Shown: positions 1-7,940 of the stretch, one piece after another | Position numbering within the stretch: position 1 is the first letter of the stretch | Layout of the letters: each line of letters opens with the position of its first letter | Assembly (NCBI RefSeq): GCF_900086655.1 | Contig: NZ_LT575476.1 | Coordinates: 2,701,869 to 2,765,868, forward strand | Direction of reading: 5' to 3' | Length of the DNA: 64,000 nucleotides | Source: Paenibacillus tuaregi | Lineage (GTDB): Bacteria > Bacillota > Bacilli > Paenibacillales > Paenibacillaceae | The notes under the pieces: model-generated | Told to the model about the DNA's origin: nothing | Database searches by the model: none | What the model saw: the letters and a program-made list of their open reading frames with translations, nothing else | Made by a program: the position numbers and the translations under genes

Positions 1-575
1 GACCTAGACATATGTTCGACTAGCGCATCCATTATATCGACGATGAACCAAGCTGTATCCTCTATCGACAGTAGCTTCACCTCGAAGATGATGCGCTGCA
101 GATAGTCCTTCAGGATCGCGCGGTATATAAAAATTAGATCCCAGAGAAACGATTCAATTCTCTCACCATAAACCTCAAGTAGCCAGTATCTATGCCACTC
201 CATCATACGGGCGCGAACATGATTCCTTAGTAAACGGAAAGTTGCGTACTGCGTAATAGGAAGGTCTATGAAGTCAACCATAATGTGACTATATTCAATA
301 AAATATTGAAAGCGAAATACGATTTGATTGACGAGCCGCTCCTTGGGAGTGCCCGTCTCAGTTTGTTTCAGGTGCTCAGCCCGATCAAAATAAACCGTCT
401 GACACTCGTCGAAAACCGCGCACAATAAATCCTCTTTGGATGGAAAATACTTATACACCGAGCCCTTTGCAATGGAACAGTCCTGAGCAATTTCCTGAAT
501 TGAGGTCGCCAGAAAGCCTTTTTCTTTAAACATCTTAGAAGCCGAACGAATAATATCCTGTTTGGTTACACTCAT
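1..575 (-). CDS. TetR/AcrR family transcriptional regulator (C-terminus beyond left edge)
   Basis: Reading the minus strand from ATG at 575 gives about 191 codons with no stop, running off the left edge, so the gene is incomplete here. The N-terminus (MSVTKQDIIRSASKMF) leads into a TetR helix-turn-helix with the signature IAKGSVYKYFPSKEDLL near residues 36-52. The remainder is helical, as in TetR ligand-binding domains. TetR proteins are dimeric repressors released by small molecules. The gene is divergent from the isochorismatase-like gene at 716, and the shared 140-bp interval carries an inverted repeat, so it probably controls that gene and itself. The ligand cannot be told from the sequence. 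Confidence 0.9.
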   Translation of the reverse strand, partial: MSVTKQDIIRSASKMFKEKGFLATSIQEIAQDCSIAKGSVYKYFPSKEDLLCAVFDECQTVYFDRAEHLKQTETGTPKERLVNQIVFRFQYFIEYSHIMVDFIDLPITQYATFRLLRNHVRARMMEWHRYWLLEVYGERIESFLWDLIFIYRAILKDYLQRIIFEVKLLSIEDTAWFIVDIMDALVEHMSR

Positions 576-592
576 CCTCACGTATCCCCCAC

Positions 593-621
593 TTGACAGT
601 TTTAAACTCATAGTACAGAAT
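593..621 (+). promoter_or_regulatory. Candidate sigma-A promoter for the isochorismatase-like gene
   Basis: TTGACA at 593-598, a 17-base spacer, then CAGAAT at 616-621. The -35 is perfect and the -10 matches 4 of 6. It points toward the gene starting at 716. Inferred from sequence only. Confidence 0.45.
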
Positions 622-633
622 TATGAACATAGA

Positions 634-684
634 GTCAATTGACCCATTTTTCAAAATATTAAACTGTAGGTCAAGCTGGGTCAA
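634..684. promoter_or_regulatory. Inverted-repeat operator candidate between divergent TetR and hydrolase genes
   Basis: A perfect 10-bp palindrome GTCAATTGAC lies at 634-643. TTGACCCA at 639-646 is mirrored by TGGGTCAA at 677-684. Such dyads in a divergent TetR intergenic region are usually the operator of the TetR protein. The site sits just downstream of the candidate promoter for the plus-strand gene, where binding would block transcription. Confidence 0.5.
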
Positions 685-715
685 ACTCGATTTCTTAGTT
701 GGAGTGTGATTAATC

Positions 716-1294
716 TTGGAAGAACTTTTGTTTCAATTTCCTAAGACGGCATTAATCGTAATCGACTTGCAAAAGTGGCTTGGAACCCAGTATGCCCCTC
801 ACTCGGCAGAGCAAGTCGTCACCCGCGCCGCCACTATGGTTCAGGCATTCCGTGAGGCAGGCGCATTCGTAGGGCTTGTTCGCGTATCCACGAAAGACTT
901 CAAAGATATGCCTCGTCCGTTGCTGGATCAGGCCCCCCCAGCCTTAAATCTGGTGCCTGGATGGGATGAAATTGTACCCGAGATCGGAGTCACTGAAACC
1001 GATCATTTAATTACCAAGCGCCAATGGGGAGCATTTTACGGAACGGACTTGGATCTGCAGTTGCGCCGGAGGGGCATCACGACGATTGTGCTTTGCGGCA
1101 TTGCTTCTGGTATCGGCGTAGATACCACTGCGCGTGAAGCCTTCGCCCATGGGTATCAGGTAATTTTTGCGACAGATGCCATGACAGGCTTCAGCGAGGA
1201 GGAACATGAACACGTAATTAAGGTCATCTTCCCGCGTATTGGCAGAATCCGCTCGTCCGAGCACATTCTTGCTTGCGCCGCGCTTCAATCCTAA
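716..1294 (+). CDS. Isochorismatase-like hydrolase lacking the nucleophilic cysteine
   Basis: 192 aa, TTG start at 716. It shows the isochorismatase-like hydrolase fold: the first strand ALIVIDLQ carries the acid residue D17, K101 lies in the segment [10 protein letters not shown], and a glycine-rich active-site loop runs near 127-137. Most members (nicotinamidases, N-carbamoylsarcosine amidases) have the catalytic Cys in that loop. Here the aligned position is Gly134, as in true isochorismatases of the EntB/PhzD type, which cleave a vinyl ether without a covalent intermediate. Isochorismatase-type chemistry is therefore more likely than amidase chemistry, but the substrate is unknown. It is probably repressed by the divergent TetR protein. 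Confidence 0.85.
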   Translation: MEELLFQFPKTALIVIDLQKWLGTQYAPHSAEQVVTRAATMVQAFREAGAFVGLVRVSTKDFKDMPRPLLDQAPPALNLVPGWDEIVPEIGVTETDHLITKRQWGAFYGTDLDLQLRRRGITTIVLCGIASGIGVDTTAREAFAHGYQVIFATDAMTGFSEEEHEHVIKVIFPRIGRIRSSEHILACAALQS

Positions 1295-1340
1295 CCAGCA
1301 TCTATATAATGGGAGCGGTAAATATCTATTAAAAAAGGCA

Positions 1341-1370
1341 GTGACAGGCAACTTGCTTCCACCCTGTCAC
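1341..1370. terminator. Stem-loop terminator candidate after the isochorismatase-like gene
   Basis: GTGACAGG (1341-1348) pairs perfectly with CCTGTCAC (1363-1370). On the minus strand it is followed by a run of six T, so it would best terminate transcription from the phosphotransferase gene at 1572. On the plus strand it lies 47 bases after the hydrolase stop, without a T-run. The rest of 1295-1571 shows no gene. Confidence 0.45.
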
Positions 1371-1571
1371 AGCCCTCTCTTCCATGCCGACGTAGCTTTT
1401 CTACTCTTCATCACCTTTTACCAAAAAAATTGCGCCATTTGTGATACGGTTCACTGCGTATGATCTTAAACTAAACTGCCCATTAGCGCTGTCGATTTGC
1501 CGGCAGCCTGTTCTTATTATGCTATCGTGTCCCGTTAGCTCAACTACTCTGGACTGCTTTTTGGGTAGACC

Positions 1572-2483
1572 TCAATCCAGGCATTTAGCGAAGCGCTCAG
1601 TTATTTGGATGCCCCTGTGCCAATCAGTCCCTCCGTTTTCAATCGTCCAGCATGCCTCGAGCACGCCTCGTGCCACACCCCACATTGCGATACGGCGAGG
1701 GTCCAAGCCGAGGCGATCGGCCATAATCGCAATCCGCCCCCGCAGTACCTGTTCGCAATCACCGCCTCGATCTTCGTAGTTAAGCAGATACTGGATAGTA
1801 TCAAAATGGATGTCGCCGATCAGTCCTTTGGGGTCAATGACAACCCATTGCTCTTCGCCTTGGCGAAGGATGTTATCATGATGCAGATCGCCATGCAGTA
1901 GAAGACTCTCACTCGTGGTCGTAATAAGATACGCCAGACATTCTTCGGCATTTTCCACCCAGGTCTCAGGCAGTGGTGCGACAATGTTCACATCGTCGAA
2001 TCGCTCGCGGTATCGCTCAATTGCCGCGAAGTGTTGTCTCATGGACGGGTACAGACTACCAGCTGGTGCAGGAAGGTGAAGGCGGCGAAATACATTACAA
2101 AAGATATCAGTCGCACGCTCATCATCTTCAATTGAAGACAACGGAGTACCAGGGTTGGCACCCTCCAACAGGACCATGCCCAACTCCTCGTCTGCATCTA
2201 GTACATGAATCGCCCCCCGGCCCTCATAGGCACGTAGCACACTAACTTCCCTAGAAAGCTCATCCTTCATGAAAGATGATTTTAGGACTACTGGTTTCCC
2301 GTCGTTGAGCTTTGCGCGGAGCACATAATTATAGGATAAATTAGGAAATGGAGCTTCCGGTGTGACTTCGAAGCGGCTTGTATAATCGTTAAGCAACCCA
2401 GGTAGGGCTTCCGACCATGCTACGCCTTGCTTACCGTGGAGTTCGTTCATTCTTTCAATAAAAGTATCAGGGATCACAATCAT
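1572..2483 (-). CDS. Aminoglycoside phosphotransferase, APH(6)/streptomycin 6-kinase type
   Basis: 303 aa protein of the aminoglycoside/hydroxyurea kinase family. A lysine in PVVLKSS (K68) is the likely ATP-contacting residue. The catalytic loop is LLLHGDLHHDN with the base D199, followed by the metal-binding DPKG motif (D217) in VVIDPKGLIGD. The HGDLHHDN...IDPKG pattern resembles APH(6) enzymes such as StrB, which phosphorylate streptomycin at position 6. Actual resistance is not shown by the sequence, since environmental Bacillales carry many such kinases of unknown substrate. It appears monocistronic, with 178 bases upstream to the GNAT gene. Confidence 0.85.
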   Translation of the reverse strand: MIVIPDTFIERMNELHGKQGVAWSEALPGLLNDYTSRFEVTPEAPFPNLSYNYVLRAKLNDGKPVVLKSSFMKDELSREVSVLRAYEGRGAIHVLDADEELGMVLLEGANPGTPLSSIEDDERATDIFCNVFRRLHLPAPAGSLYPSMRQHFAAIERYRERFDDVNIVAPLPETWVENAEECLAYLITTTSESLLLHGDLHHDNILRQGEEQWVVIDPKGLIGDIHFDTIQYLLNYEDRGGDCEQVLRGRIAIMADRLGLDPRRIAMWGVARGVLEACWTIENGGTDWHRGIQITERFAKCLD

Positions 2484-2661
2484 GCCGCAATGTCTCCTTT
2501 CAGCGAAGTAGCCTGCTTCTTCTCTTTTTCGACACTAGCTGATGTAATATCCTGTTTCGCCCAACTTCAGCATTAATCTGATAAATTGTAGGGTAATTTA
2601 CGGTGAAACCAAATTATGAACAATAAGGACTTTTATGAAGTAGCGCCATGCTATCCTCATT

Positions 2662-3171
2662 TCAGACCCAATTGAGAACCTCTTTTTCCATAATAAAATC
2701 ATCCATGACAAATCCATTTCCAATATCCGAAATTTGTTCCCGCACAGTCTGGAAGCCTTTTTTCTCATATACCGCTATACTGGAGTTGTTATTACGATTG
2801 ACTGTTAGCCAAATATGACTTAGGTTTCGATCTTTACACAGCTTCTCCAGGAATTCCAACGCTTGGCTGGCATAGCCGCGTCCCCTATATTCCTTAACTA
2901 TATAAAACTTGCTTAGGAAGAGCTTCCCCTCTTCTTGTCTGAGCGAAATATATCCCACTGCGGAGCCATGGTTATGGACCAAGTAATATTCATAGCCCAG
3001 ATGATGGATCTGATCCGTAATCGCTCTAACAGATTGGAACTTTTCAATCATGTAATCAATCTGCTCGCTTGTAATAATGGAAATATAATACTCATGCCAT
3101 ATTTCTGCCGCCAATCGGGCAACCTCAGCAGTTTGTTCAGCTGTGTTCACGCGTGGGAACATTAGTTTCAT
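2662..3171 (-). CDS. GNAT family N-acetyltransferase
   Basis: 169 aa when started at ATG 3171 (MKLMFPRVNTAE), preceded by an AAAGGCAGG ribosome binding site 8 bases away. An in-frame start further upstream (3261) would overlap the GH32 gene and has no RBS. The acetyl-CoA-binding motif A is visible as YIVKEYRGRGYASQALEFL (R-G-R-G-Y-A), followed by the motif B segment SSIAVYEKKGF. GNAT enzymes transfer acetyl from acetyl-CoA to amines; the substrate is unknown. It lies downstream of the sucrose genes on the same strand and may be read through from them. Confidence 0.85.
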   Translation of the reverse strand: MKLMFPRVNTAEQTAEVARLAAEIWHEYYISIITSEQIDYMIEKFQSVRAITDQIHHLGYEYYLVHNHGSAVGYISLRQEEGKLFLSKFYIVKEYRGRGYASQALEFLEKLCKDRNLSHIWLTVNRNNNSSIAVYEKKGFQTVREQISDIGNGFVMDDFIMEKEVLNWV

Positions 3172-3239
3172 AACATGTGCCTGCCTTTCTTGGATCTGTC
3201 GCTTTATTCTATCAATAAGAATATCATGAACTATCTTAG

Positions 3240-4721
3240 TTAGCACTTTGTTAATTTCCAATAATCTAGTTGAACAGCGCTGTCTCCGTCAGTCGATTCA
3301 ATGAATAAATAATTCTGATCTTCATTTGGAAATATTCGTCCAGAAGCGACACTTTCCCCGCCATTAATAAATATTTCAATCGAGCTTTGATCCACAAAAA
3401 TTTGTAGTTTCGTTTCGTTACTAATAGTGCAGGGAATGGTTCTGGTAGTTCCATACTCTTCAGCAAATGAGGCTCCTGATTGACTTCTATCAATTCTAAT
3501 TTCATTCGCATTTTTATCAACTTCAATTAATGTTCTGGCTTCGTTCTGTTTATCTGCTCGAATTCCTAAGCTTAATTTAGTCGATTTCTTAAATTCAATA
3601 GTTACTGCTAACTCGAACAATGCCCCTGTTTCCAGCATAAAATATTCGTTAGTATTTATTGTCTCATGAAATTGTTTATGATCATATCTTAGCTGTTTTA
3701 GTTCCTCAATAGGCTGCTGAATTAGCTTTCCTTCCTTTATGTTTAATTCTCTTGGAATGGTTAAACAACCGCAGTATCCAAATTTCTCCGTGGGATAGTT
3801 GATTTCCGGCAATCCCATCCATGCACTCAAAATTCTTCTTCCATCTGGAGAAATCATGGTTTGTGTGGCGTAGAAATCGAATCCGAGATCTAATTCATGA
3901 AATTCTCCATGATTGAACTGTAGACTTTCCCGGTTAAGTGGATCGCCAACTAAGTAACCAGTTTGGTAAATATTTTGATATTTATCTCCCTCTGCTGTAA
4001 GTCCTTGTGGGGAAAAAATCAATACGCCTTGGTTGCCTAATTCAAAGTAATCCGGACATTCCCACATATATCCAAACTGGGTGAGCTTCGTTTGTATTTC
4101 TCCTAGCGCATCCCAATGGATAGCATCATCTGATTTGAGAACCATGCACGTACCTGTTTTATTTTCTCTTTGAATTCCTACAATTGCGTAATAAGCATTT
4201 TGTTCTTTCCAAATTTTCGGATCGCGAAAATGATCTGTGTAACCTGGTATTAATCCTGTAAACCCAGGGGTTTTGTTCTTGCTAATCCTTCCGTCTTTGT
4301 CCATGGTTGCAGTCATTTGATAAGGGATTCTAACCCAATCCTTGTCTCTTGTATTCCCTGTATAGAAAATGAGTAATTGGTCGTTATCCTCTATCGCGCT
4401 GCCAGAATATGCTCCATGGCTATCATAGACAGAATCTGGTTCGATGCCTGGGCCCAGAGCTTCCCAATGCACTAGATCTTCAGATATCATATGGAACCAT
4501 CCTTGATACCAAACCTCTGAATTTCCTACATATCGAAGCGGAGACCATTGATAGAATAAATGGTATTTTCCATTAAAATAGCTCCACCCATTCGGATCAT
4601 TCAAGTATCCGCTGCTTGGCTCAATATGAAAGTTTTGTCTGTACAAGCTGCTTTTTGGTGTCAGTTCAGCAGTTTTAATTAAAGATATCGGTATGTCAGA
4701 ATATTTCTTATATCTCATCAT
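3240..4721 (-). CDS. sacA: Sucrose-6-phosphate hydrolase, GH32
   Basis: 493 aa. The three GH32 signatures are in order: nucleophile block LNDPNG (D42), the transition-state stabiliser FRDP (D167) and the acid/base block WECPDYF (E221). A C-terminal beta-sandwich follows. It hydrolyses sucrose 6-phosphate made by the adjacent PTS permease into glucose 6-phosphate and fructose in the cytoplasm; there is no signal peptide. It lies 51 bases downstream of the PTS gene on the same strand, so the two form an operon. The Shine-Dalgarno signal close to ATG 4721 is weak (AAGGCGGTG is about 14 bases away), suggesting coupling to upstream translation. A related beta-fructoside substrate is possible. Confidence 0.92.
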   Translation of the reverse strand: MMRYKKYSDIPISLIKTAELTPKSSLYRQNFHIEPSSGYLNDPNGWSYFNGKYHLFYQWSPLRYVGNSEVWYQGWFHMISEDLVHWEALGPGIEPDSVYDSHGAYSGSAIEDNDQLLIFYTGNTRDKDWVRIPYQMTATMDKDGRISKNKTPGFTGLIPGYTDHFRDPKIWKEQNAYYAIVGIQRENKTGTCMVLKSDDAIHWDALGEIQTKLTQFGYMWECPDYFELGNQGVLIFSPQGLTAEGDKYQNIYQTGYLVGDPLNRESLQFNHGEFHELDLGFDFYATQTMISPDGRRILSAWMGLPEINYPTEKFGYCGCLTIPRELNIKEGKLIQQPIEELKQLRYDHKQFHETINTNEYFMLETGALFELAVTIEFKKSTKLSLGIRADKQNEARTLIEVDKNANEIRIDRSQSGASFAEEYGTTRTIPCTISNETKLQIFVDQSSIEIFINGGESVASGRIFPNEDQNYLFIESTDGDSAVQLDYWKLTKC

Positions 4722-4772
4722 GAGTTCTATTTTTGCACCGCCTTACGTTTTGTGCTAGTTCATTTAAACTCT

Positions 4773-6194
4773 TCAAATAGCGTCAGATTTTTTTCGAGTT
4801 AGGCCTATGATATATGAAAAAACAATGCCTAATCCAACTGCAATCAAGTGTGCAATAACAAAATGAAGATAACCGTTATTCGCTGGATCTACAATCGTGA
4901 AGCCTGGAAGGCCTGTTGTTCCATAGCCAACGGAAGTTAGTTTTGTGAAGTACACATATGCACCACTGATTGCCCCAGCAATACACCCTGCCAAAAGTGG
5001 GAATCTATATTTTATGTTAACGCCAAACAATGCCGGTTCTGAAATGCCAAACAGTACAGACGTAAACGCAGAAATACTGATTTCTCTAGCTTTTTTGTCT
5101 TTCAAGTTTAGTATCATATAACCTAAGACAGCTCCGCCCTGCGCCACTAACGCAACTGACATCAAAGGGTTCAAAAAGTCTCTTTGTGTGTTCGCTAATA
5201 ACTGCCCTTCAATCGCACCGAAGGTGTGATGTAACCCTGTAATCACAATAAGCTGTTGGACTCCAGCGAAAATCATATAGCCAAATACTCCGAAATTTTC
5301 TGCCATCCACAGCAAACCATTGGTTATTCCATTGCCTAACATTCCACCTAATGGACCAATGACGGTAAAGAGTAAAAGAGAGGAAATCAGAATGGTAAGC
5401 ATTGGATTGAGAATGAACTTTATAATATCTGGTAATAATCGATTAAAGAACTGGTCTAACCAAGCAACAACGTAACCAATCATTAAAGCAATAATGATTC
5501 CGCCCTGGAATCCTATCAATTGAATATTGAGTCCGAAAAGATGGACTGTTTCAACATGGGCATTTCCTTGTGCAGCAGCAAAAGCATCTGCTAAATTGGG
5601 ATGAACCATGATTGCACCAATCGCTAAACCTAAAGCTGGTCTCCCCCCATATCGTTTTGTGGCCGAGTAAGCCACGATCATGGGCAAGAATGCAAAGATT
5701 CCTGAAGAAGAAATGGAAATGATTCGGTTTAAGCCTGCTATAGCAGGATACATCTCAACTATAGAATTAGCCCCGAACAAACCTTTTGTAGACAATAAGG
5801 AAGTTAATCCCATTAATAGCGCAGCTGCTAAAATACAAGGCATGATTTCAATAAAAACGTCTGAAATGGACTTCAGAAACCGTTGAAGCGGATTCATTTT
5901 TTGACTGGATGAGCTTTTTGACGGTGTTTGATTCTGATCGATACTTAAGTAGTCCATAAGCTCTTCACATACCCCATTGACCAATCCTGCACCAAATATG
6001 ATTTGCAGCTGGTCTCCAGCAACAAAAGCCCCTTTGGCCAGTCGGATATCTTCAATCTTCTTCAAATCGGCCTTATCATTATCCTTCAAAACTAACCGTA
6101 ATCTCGTAGCACAATGTGTTACGCTTTGAATATTATTTTTTCCACCAACGTATTTTTCAATATCTCTGGAAATATCCTCATATTTCTTCCCCAT
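4773..6194 (-). CDS. scrA: PTS transporter, sucrose-type EIIBC
   Basis: 473 aa. The N-terminal IIB domain (about 1-85) has the phosphorylated cysteine C28 in THCATRLRL. A multi-span IIC domain of the glucose/sucrose superfamily follows, including GLHHTFGAIEGQLL and GISEPALFGVN. No IIA domain is fused, so phosphate must come from a IIA encoded elsewhere, as is usual for Bacillus SacP and for ScrA proteins without a fused IIA. It imports and phosphorylates sucrose for the downstream GH32 hydrolase. The RBS AAAGGAGGGG is strong. The sucrose assignment rests on sequence pattern plus the hydrolase neighbour; trehalose is less likely. Confidence 0.9.
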   Translation of the reverse strand: MGKKYEDISRDIEKYVGGKNNIQSVTHCATRLRLVLKDNDKADLKKIEDIRLAKGAFVAGDQLQIIFGAGLVNGVCEELMDYLSIDQNQTPSKSSSSQKMNPLQRFLKSISDVFIEIMPCILAAALLMGLTSLLSTKGLFGANSIVEMYPAIAGLNRIISISSSGIFAFLPMIVAYSATKRYGGRPALGLAIGAIMVHPNLADAFAAAQGNAHVETVHLFGLNIQLIGFQGGIIIALMIGYVVAWLDQFFNRLLPDIIKFILNPMLTILISSLLLFTVIGPLGGMLGNGITNGLLWMAENFGVFGYMIFAGVQQLIVITGLHHTFGAIEGQLLANTQRDFLNPLMSVALVAQGGAVLGYMILNLKDKKAREISISAFTSVLFGISEPALFGVNIKYRFPLLAGCIAGAISGAYVYFTKLTSVGYGTTGLPGFTIVDPANNGYLHFVIAHLIAVGLGIVFSYIIGLTRKKSDAI

Positions 6195-6216
6195 AAAATT
6201 TGCCCCTCCTTTTGCA

Positions 6217-6230
6217 TGTAAGCTCTTTCA
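6217..6230 (+). promoter_or_regulatory. cre-like catabolite repression site in front of the PTS gene
   Basis: TGTAAGCTCTTTCA matches the Bacillus CcpA consensus TGWAANCGNTNNCA at all fixed positions except the central G. It lies 23 bases upstream of the PTS start codon, where CcpA binding would block elongation. The location fits a sucrose operon repressed by glucose. Inferred from sequence match only. Confidence 0.45.
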
Positions 6231-6321
6231 GCTAGGTTTCATTTTACGCGCGTTTGGGATATCATTAAATGGAGAAATGTAGACAATGTTAATTTAAATG
6301 TTACGGCTGTGGGGGATGCTA

Positions 6322-7137
6322 ATGCGATACTTTTTTAATAATCATCATGAGAATAGTCAGTTATATCTCTACTCAGGAGGTTATGATCCAACAGTAAAGG
6401 GGCATACATATGGCCCAACTATAAGAAGTGGTTATATGATCCATTATGTCCATTCCGGAAGAGGGATTTTCACTAGCGAAGGAATAGAATTTCAACTTGA
6501 AAAAGGGGATTTTTTCTTTATTGAGCGTAATAGAATTGTAAAATGCGTGGCAGACTCAACCCATCCGTGGGCTTTATATTGGATAGGATTTCGTGGTGAA
6601 CTCGCAGCAGAATATCTAAACAGAACTTCCATATCAAGATTTAATCCCATATTTAATATAGACAAAGCATCTGCCATTAAAGATAAGTTAAGTGAGATGA
6701 TTGAACTTTCTTTTATAAAAGAAGACAATGATCTGTTATTAAATGCAAAGTTATTAGAAATTTTGTATCATTTAAGCGTCCTTTTCCCTAGCGAAGAAAA
6801 AGGCAGTAACGCAAGCAAGAAAAATACGTTATTCGTACGAGCTTTGCAGTTCATTCGGAATAACTATGAAACGGACATACAAATTTCCGAACTTGCTGCT
6901 TCCTTAGCGATTGACCGGACTTACTTACATCGATTATTTAAGAAGGAATTAAATATGAGTCCTAAAGAATACCTAACCGAAGTGCGAATCAGAAAAGCTA
7001 AAGAGCTGCTAGCTAATACGGACTCTCCCATTAATACGATTGCCCAGTCCGTTGGATATGAAGACCCTCAACAGTTCGCCAAGATATTCAAACAAAAAAC
7101 GAATCTGACTGCTTCTGATTATAGAAAAAGTTTCTGA
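6322..7137 (+). CDS. AraC family transcriptional regulator of the sucrose operon
   Basis: 271 aa when started at ATG 6322 (MRYFFNNHHENSQLYL), which has a GGGGG RBS 6 bases upstream; starts at 6298 and 6316 lack spacing. The N-terminal half is an AraC-type cupin sugar-sensing domain (RSGYMIHYVHSGRGIF). The C-terminal hundred residues hold two helix-turn-helix motifs (ISELAASLAIDRTYLHRLFK and NTIAQSVGYEDPQQFAKIFK). It is divergent from the PTS/GH32 operon, the arrangement of MsmR-type activators, so it most likely activates sucrose uptake genes when sugar binds. It converges tightly (6 bases) with the TetR gene downstream. Confidence 0.9.
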   Translation: MRYFFNNHHENSQLYLYSGGYDPTVKGHTYGPTIRSGYMIHYVHSGRGIFTSEGIEFQLEKGDFFFIERNRIVKCVADSTHPWALYWIGFRGELAAEYLNRTSISRFNPIFNIDKASAIKDKLSEMIELSFIKEDNDLLLNAKLLEILYHLSVLFPSEEKGSNASKKNTLFVRALQFIRNNYETDIQISELAASLAIDRTYLHRLFKKELNMSPKEYLTEVRIRKAKELLANTDSPINTIAQSVGYEDPQQFAKIFKQKTNLTASDYRKSF

Positions 7138-7143
7138 TGGAAA

Positions 7144-7659
7144 CTATTTTTGATTTAGATCACGATTTTTTAGTAGTATAGTCATTTCTTCGGAAGTTTC
7201 CTGCATCCCTCTAGCAAACCATTCTTCAATCCATCCAAACAGTCCATAAGAAAAATAAGCTGCCACATATGCACCGAAGTTTGGATATTCCGGTTTCGGT
7301 CCGAAGAGCTCTTTGAGCATATCCTTCAGAAGATAGAACAAGTTTCTTTGACTAAGAAGCAGATAGAAATCTTTGTTTTTACTAAAGTGTCCAAACAAAC
7401 TACCCAGAATTTCATCTTCAGAAGTACTTCCACTCTCTTGAGATTCCGTATACCAGTCACCTATAAGTTTATAGAGATACTCTTTTAGTACATCTTCTTT
7501 TTCATCATAATTCCTGTAAAAGGAAACGCGGCTTACTTGTGCCGTGGAGGTAAGATCACTAATTGAGATCGACTTAAGCTCTTTTGTTTTCAACAAATCA
7601 AGAAGTGAATTTGTAATTCGAAGCTTCACATATGTGTTTTTCACCTTTTTATCTGCCAC
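7144..7659 (-). CDS. TetR/AcrR family transcriptional regulator
   Basis: About 171 aa from the proposed GTG start at 7659 (VADKKVKNTYVKLRITNS), which has AAAGGA 11 bases upstream. ATG at 7671 overlaps that RBS, and the longest frame starts at 7764 with an unlikely cysteine-rich leader. The HTH is SISDLTSTAQVSRVSFYRNYDEKEDVL, typical of DhaS-like TetR proteins. It is divergent from the small membrane peptide and esterase genes, which it probably represses. The intergenic region carries repeated GATACA motifs that could be its binding sites. Inducer unknown. Confidence 0.85.
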   Translation of the reverse strand: MADKKVKNTYVKLRITNSLLDLLKTKELKSISISDLTSTAQVSRVSFYRNYDEKEDVLKEYLYKLIGDWYTESQESGSTSEDEILGSLFGHFSKNKDFYLLLSQRNLFYLLKDMLKELFGPKPEYPNFGAYVAAYFSYGLFGWIEEWFARGMQETSEEMTILLKNRDLNQK

Positions 7660-7677
7660 GTTACATTTCATCCTTTG

Positions 7678-7782
7678 TGTATCATTTTCTATTGTTGTAT
7701 TGATTCTGATATTAACCAATGATACATTTGTTACGCAAAAAAAGATACATCTGTTGCATGTCAAAAGGGCTGTTCTGATACA
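7678..7782. promoter_or_regulatory. GATACA/TGTATC repeats and promoter in the divergent TetR-peptide region
   Basis: TGTATC at 7678-7683 and GATACA at 7721-7726, 7744-7749 and 7777-7782. The first two copies form an inverted pair (TGTATCA...TGATACA). A plus-strand promoter candidate is TTGCAT (7754-7759), 17 bases, then GATACA (7777-7782), so the last copy coincides with the -10. Repeated half-sites over a divergent TetR promoter suggest operators, but the -10 copy may be coincidence. Confidence 0.35.
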
Positions 7783-7805
7783 AAAACGAAAAGGAGATTA
7801 ACGAA

Positions 7806-7940
7806 ATGACACTTATACAAAAACGCATCGTCATTCTGATTGTAGTTATCATCGTAGCTGCCGTTTTGGGGCGGCTTGCGGTGCGAGCATTTTTGAATTT
7901 TATGCTCGGAGGTACACTGTTCGGAGGTAACTTCCTATGA
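7806..7940 (+). CDS. 44-aa single-span membrane peptide
   Basis: ATG at 7806 follows a strong AAGGAGAT RBS. The product MTLIQKRIVILIVVIIVAAV and onward is a short basic N-terminus, one long hydrophobic helix (about residues 8-21) and a tail rich in Gly and Phe. Its stop codon overlaps the start of the esterase (ATGA, 7937-7940), the classic sign of translational coupling. I recognise no family. Likely roles are a leader that sets translation of the esterase, or a small membrane partner of the esterase, which also has an N-terminal helix. Confidence 0.65.
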   Translation: MTLIQKRIVILIVVIIVAAVLGRLAVRAFLNFMLGGTLFGGNFL

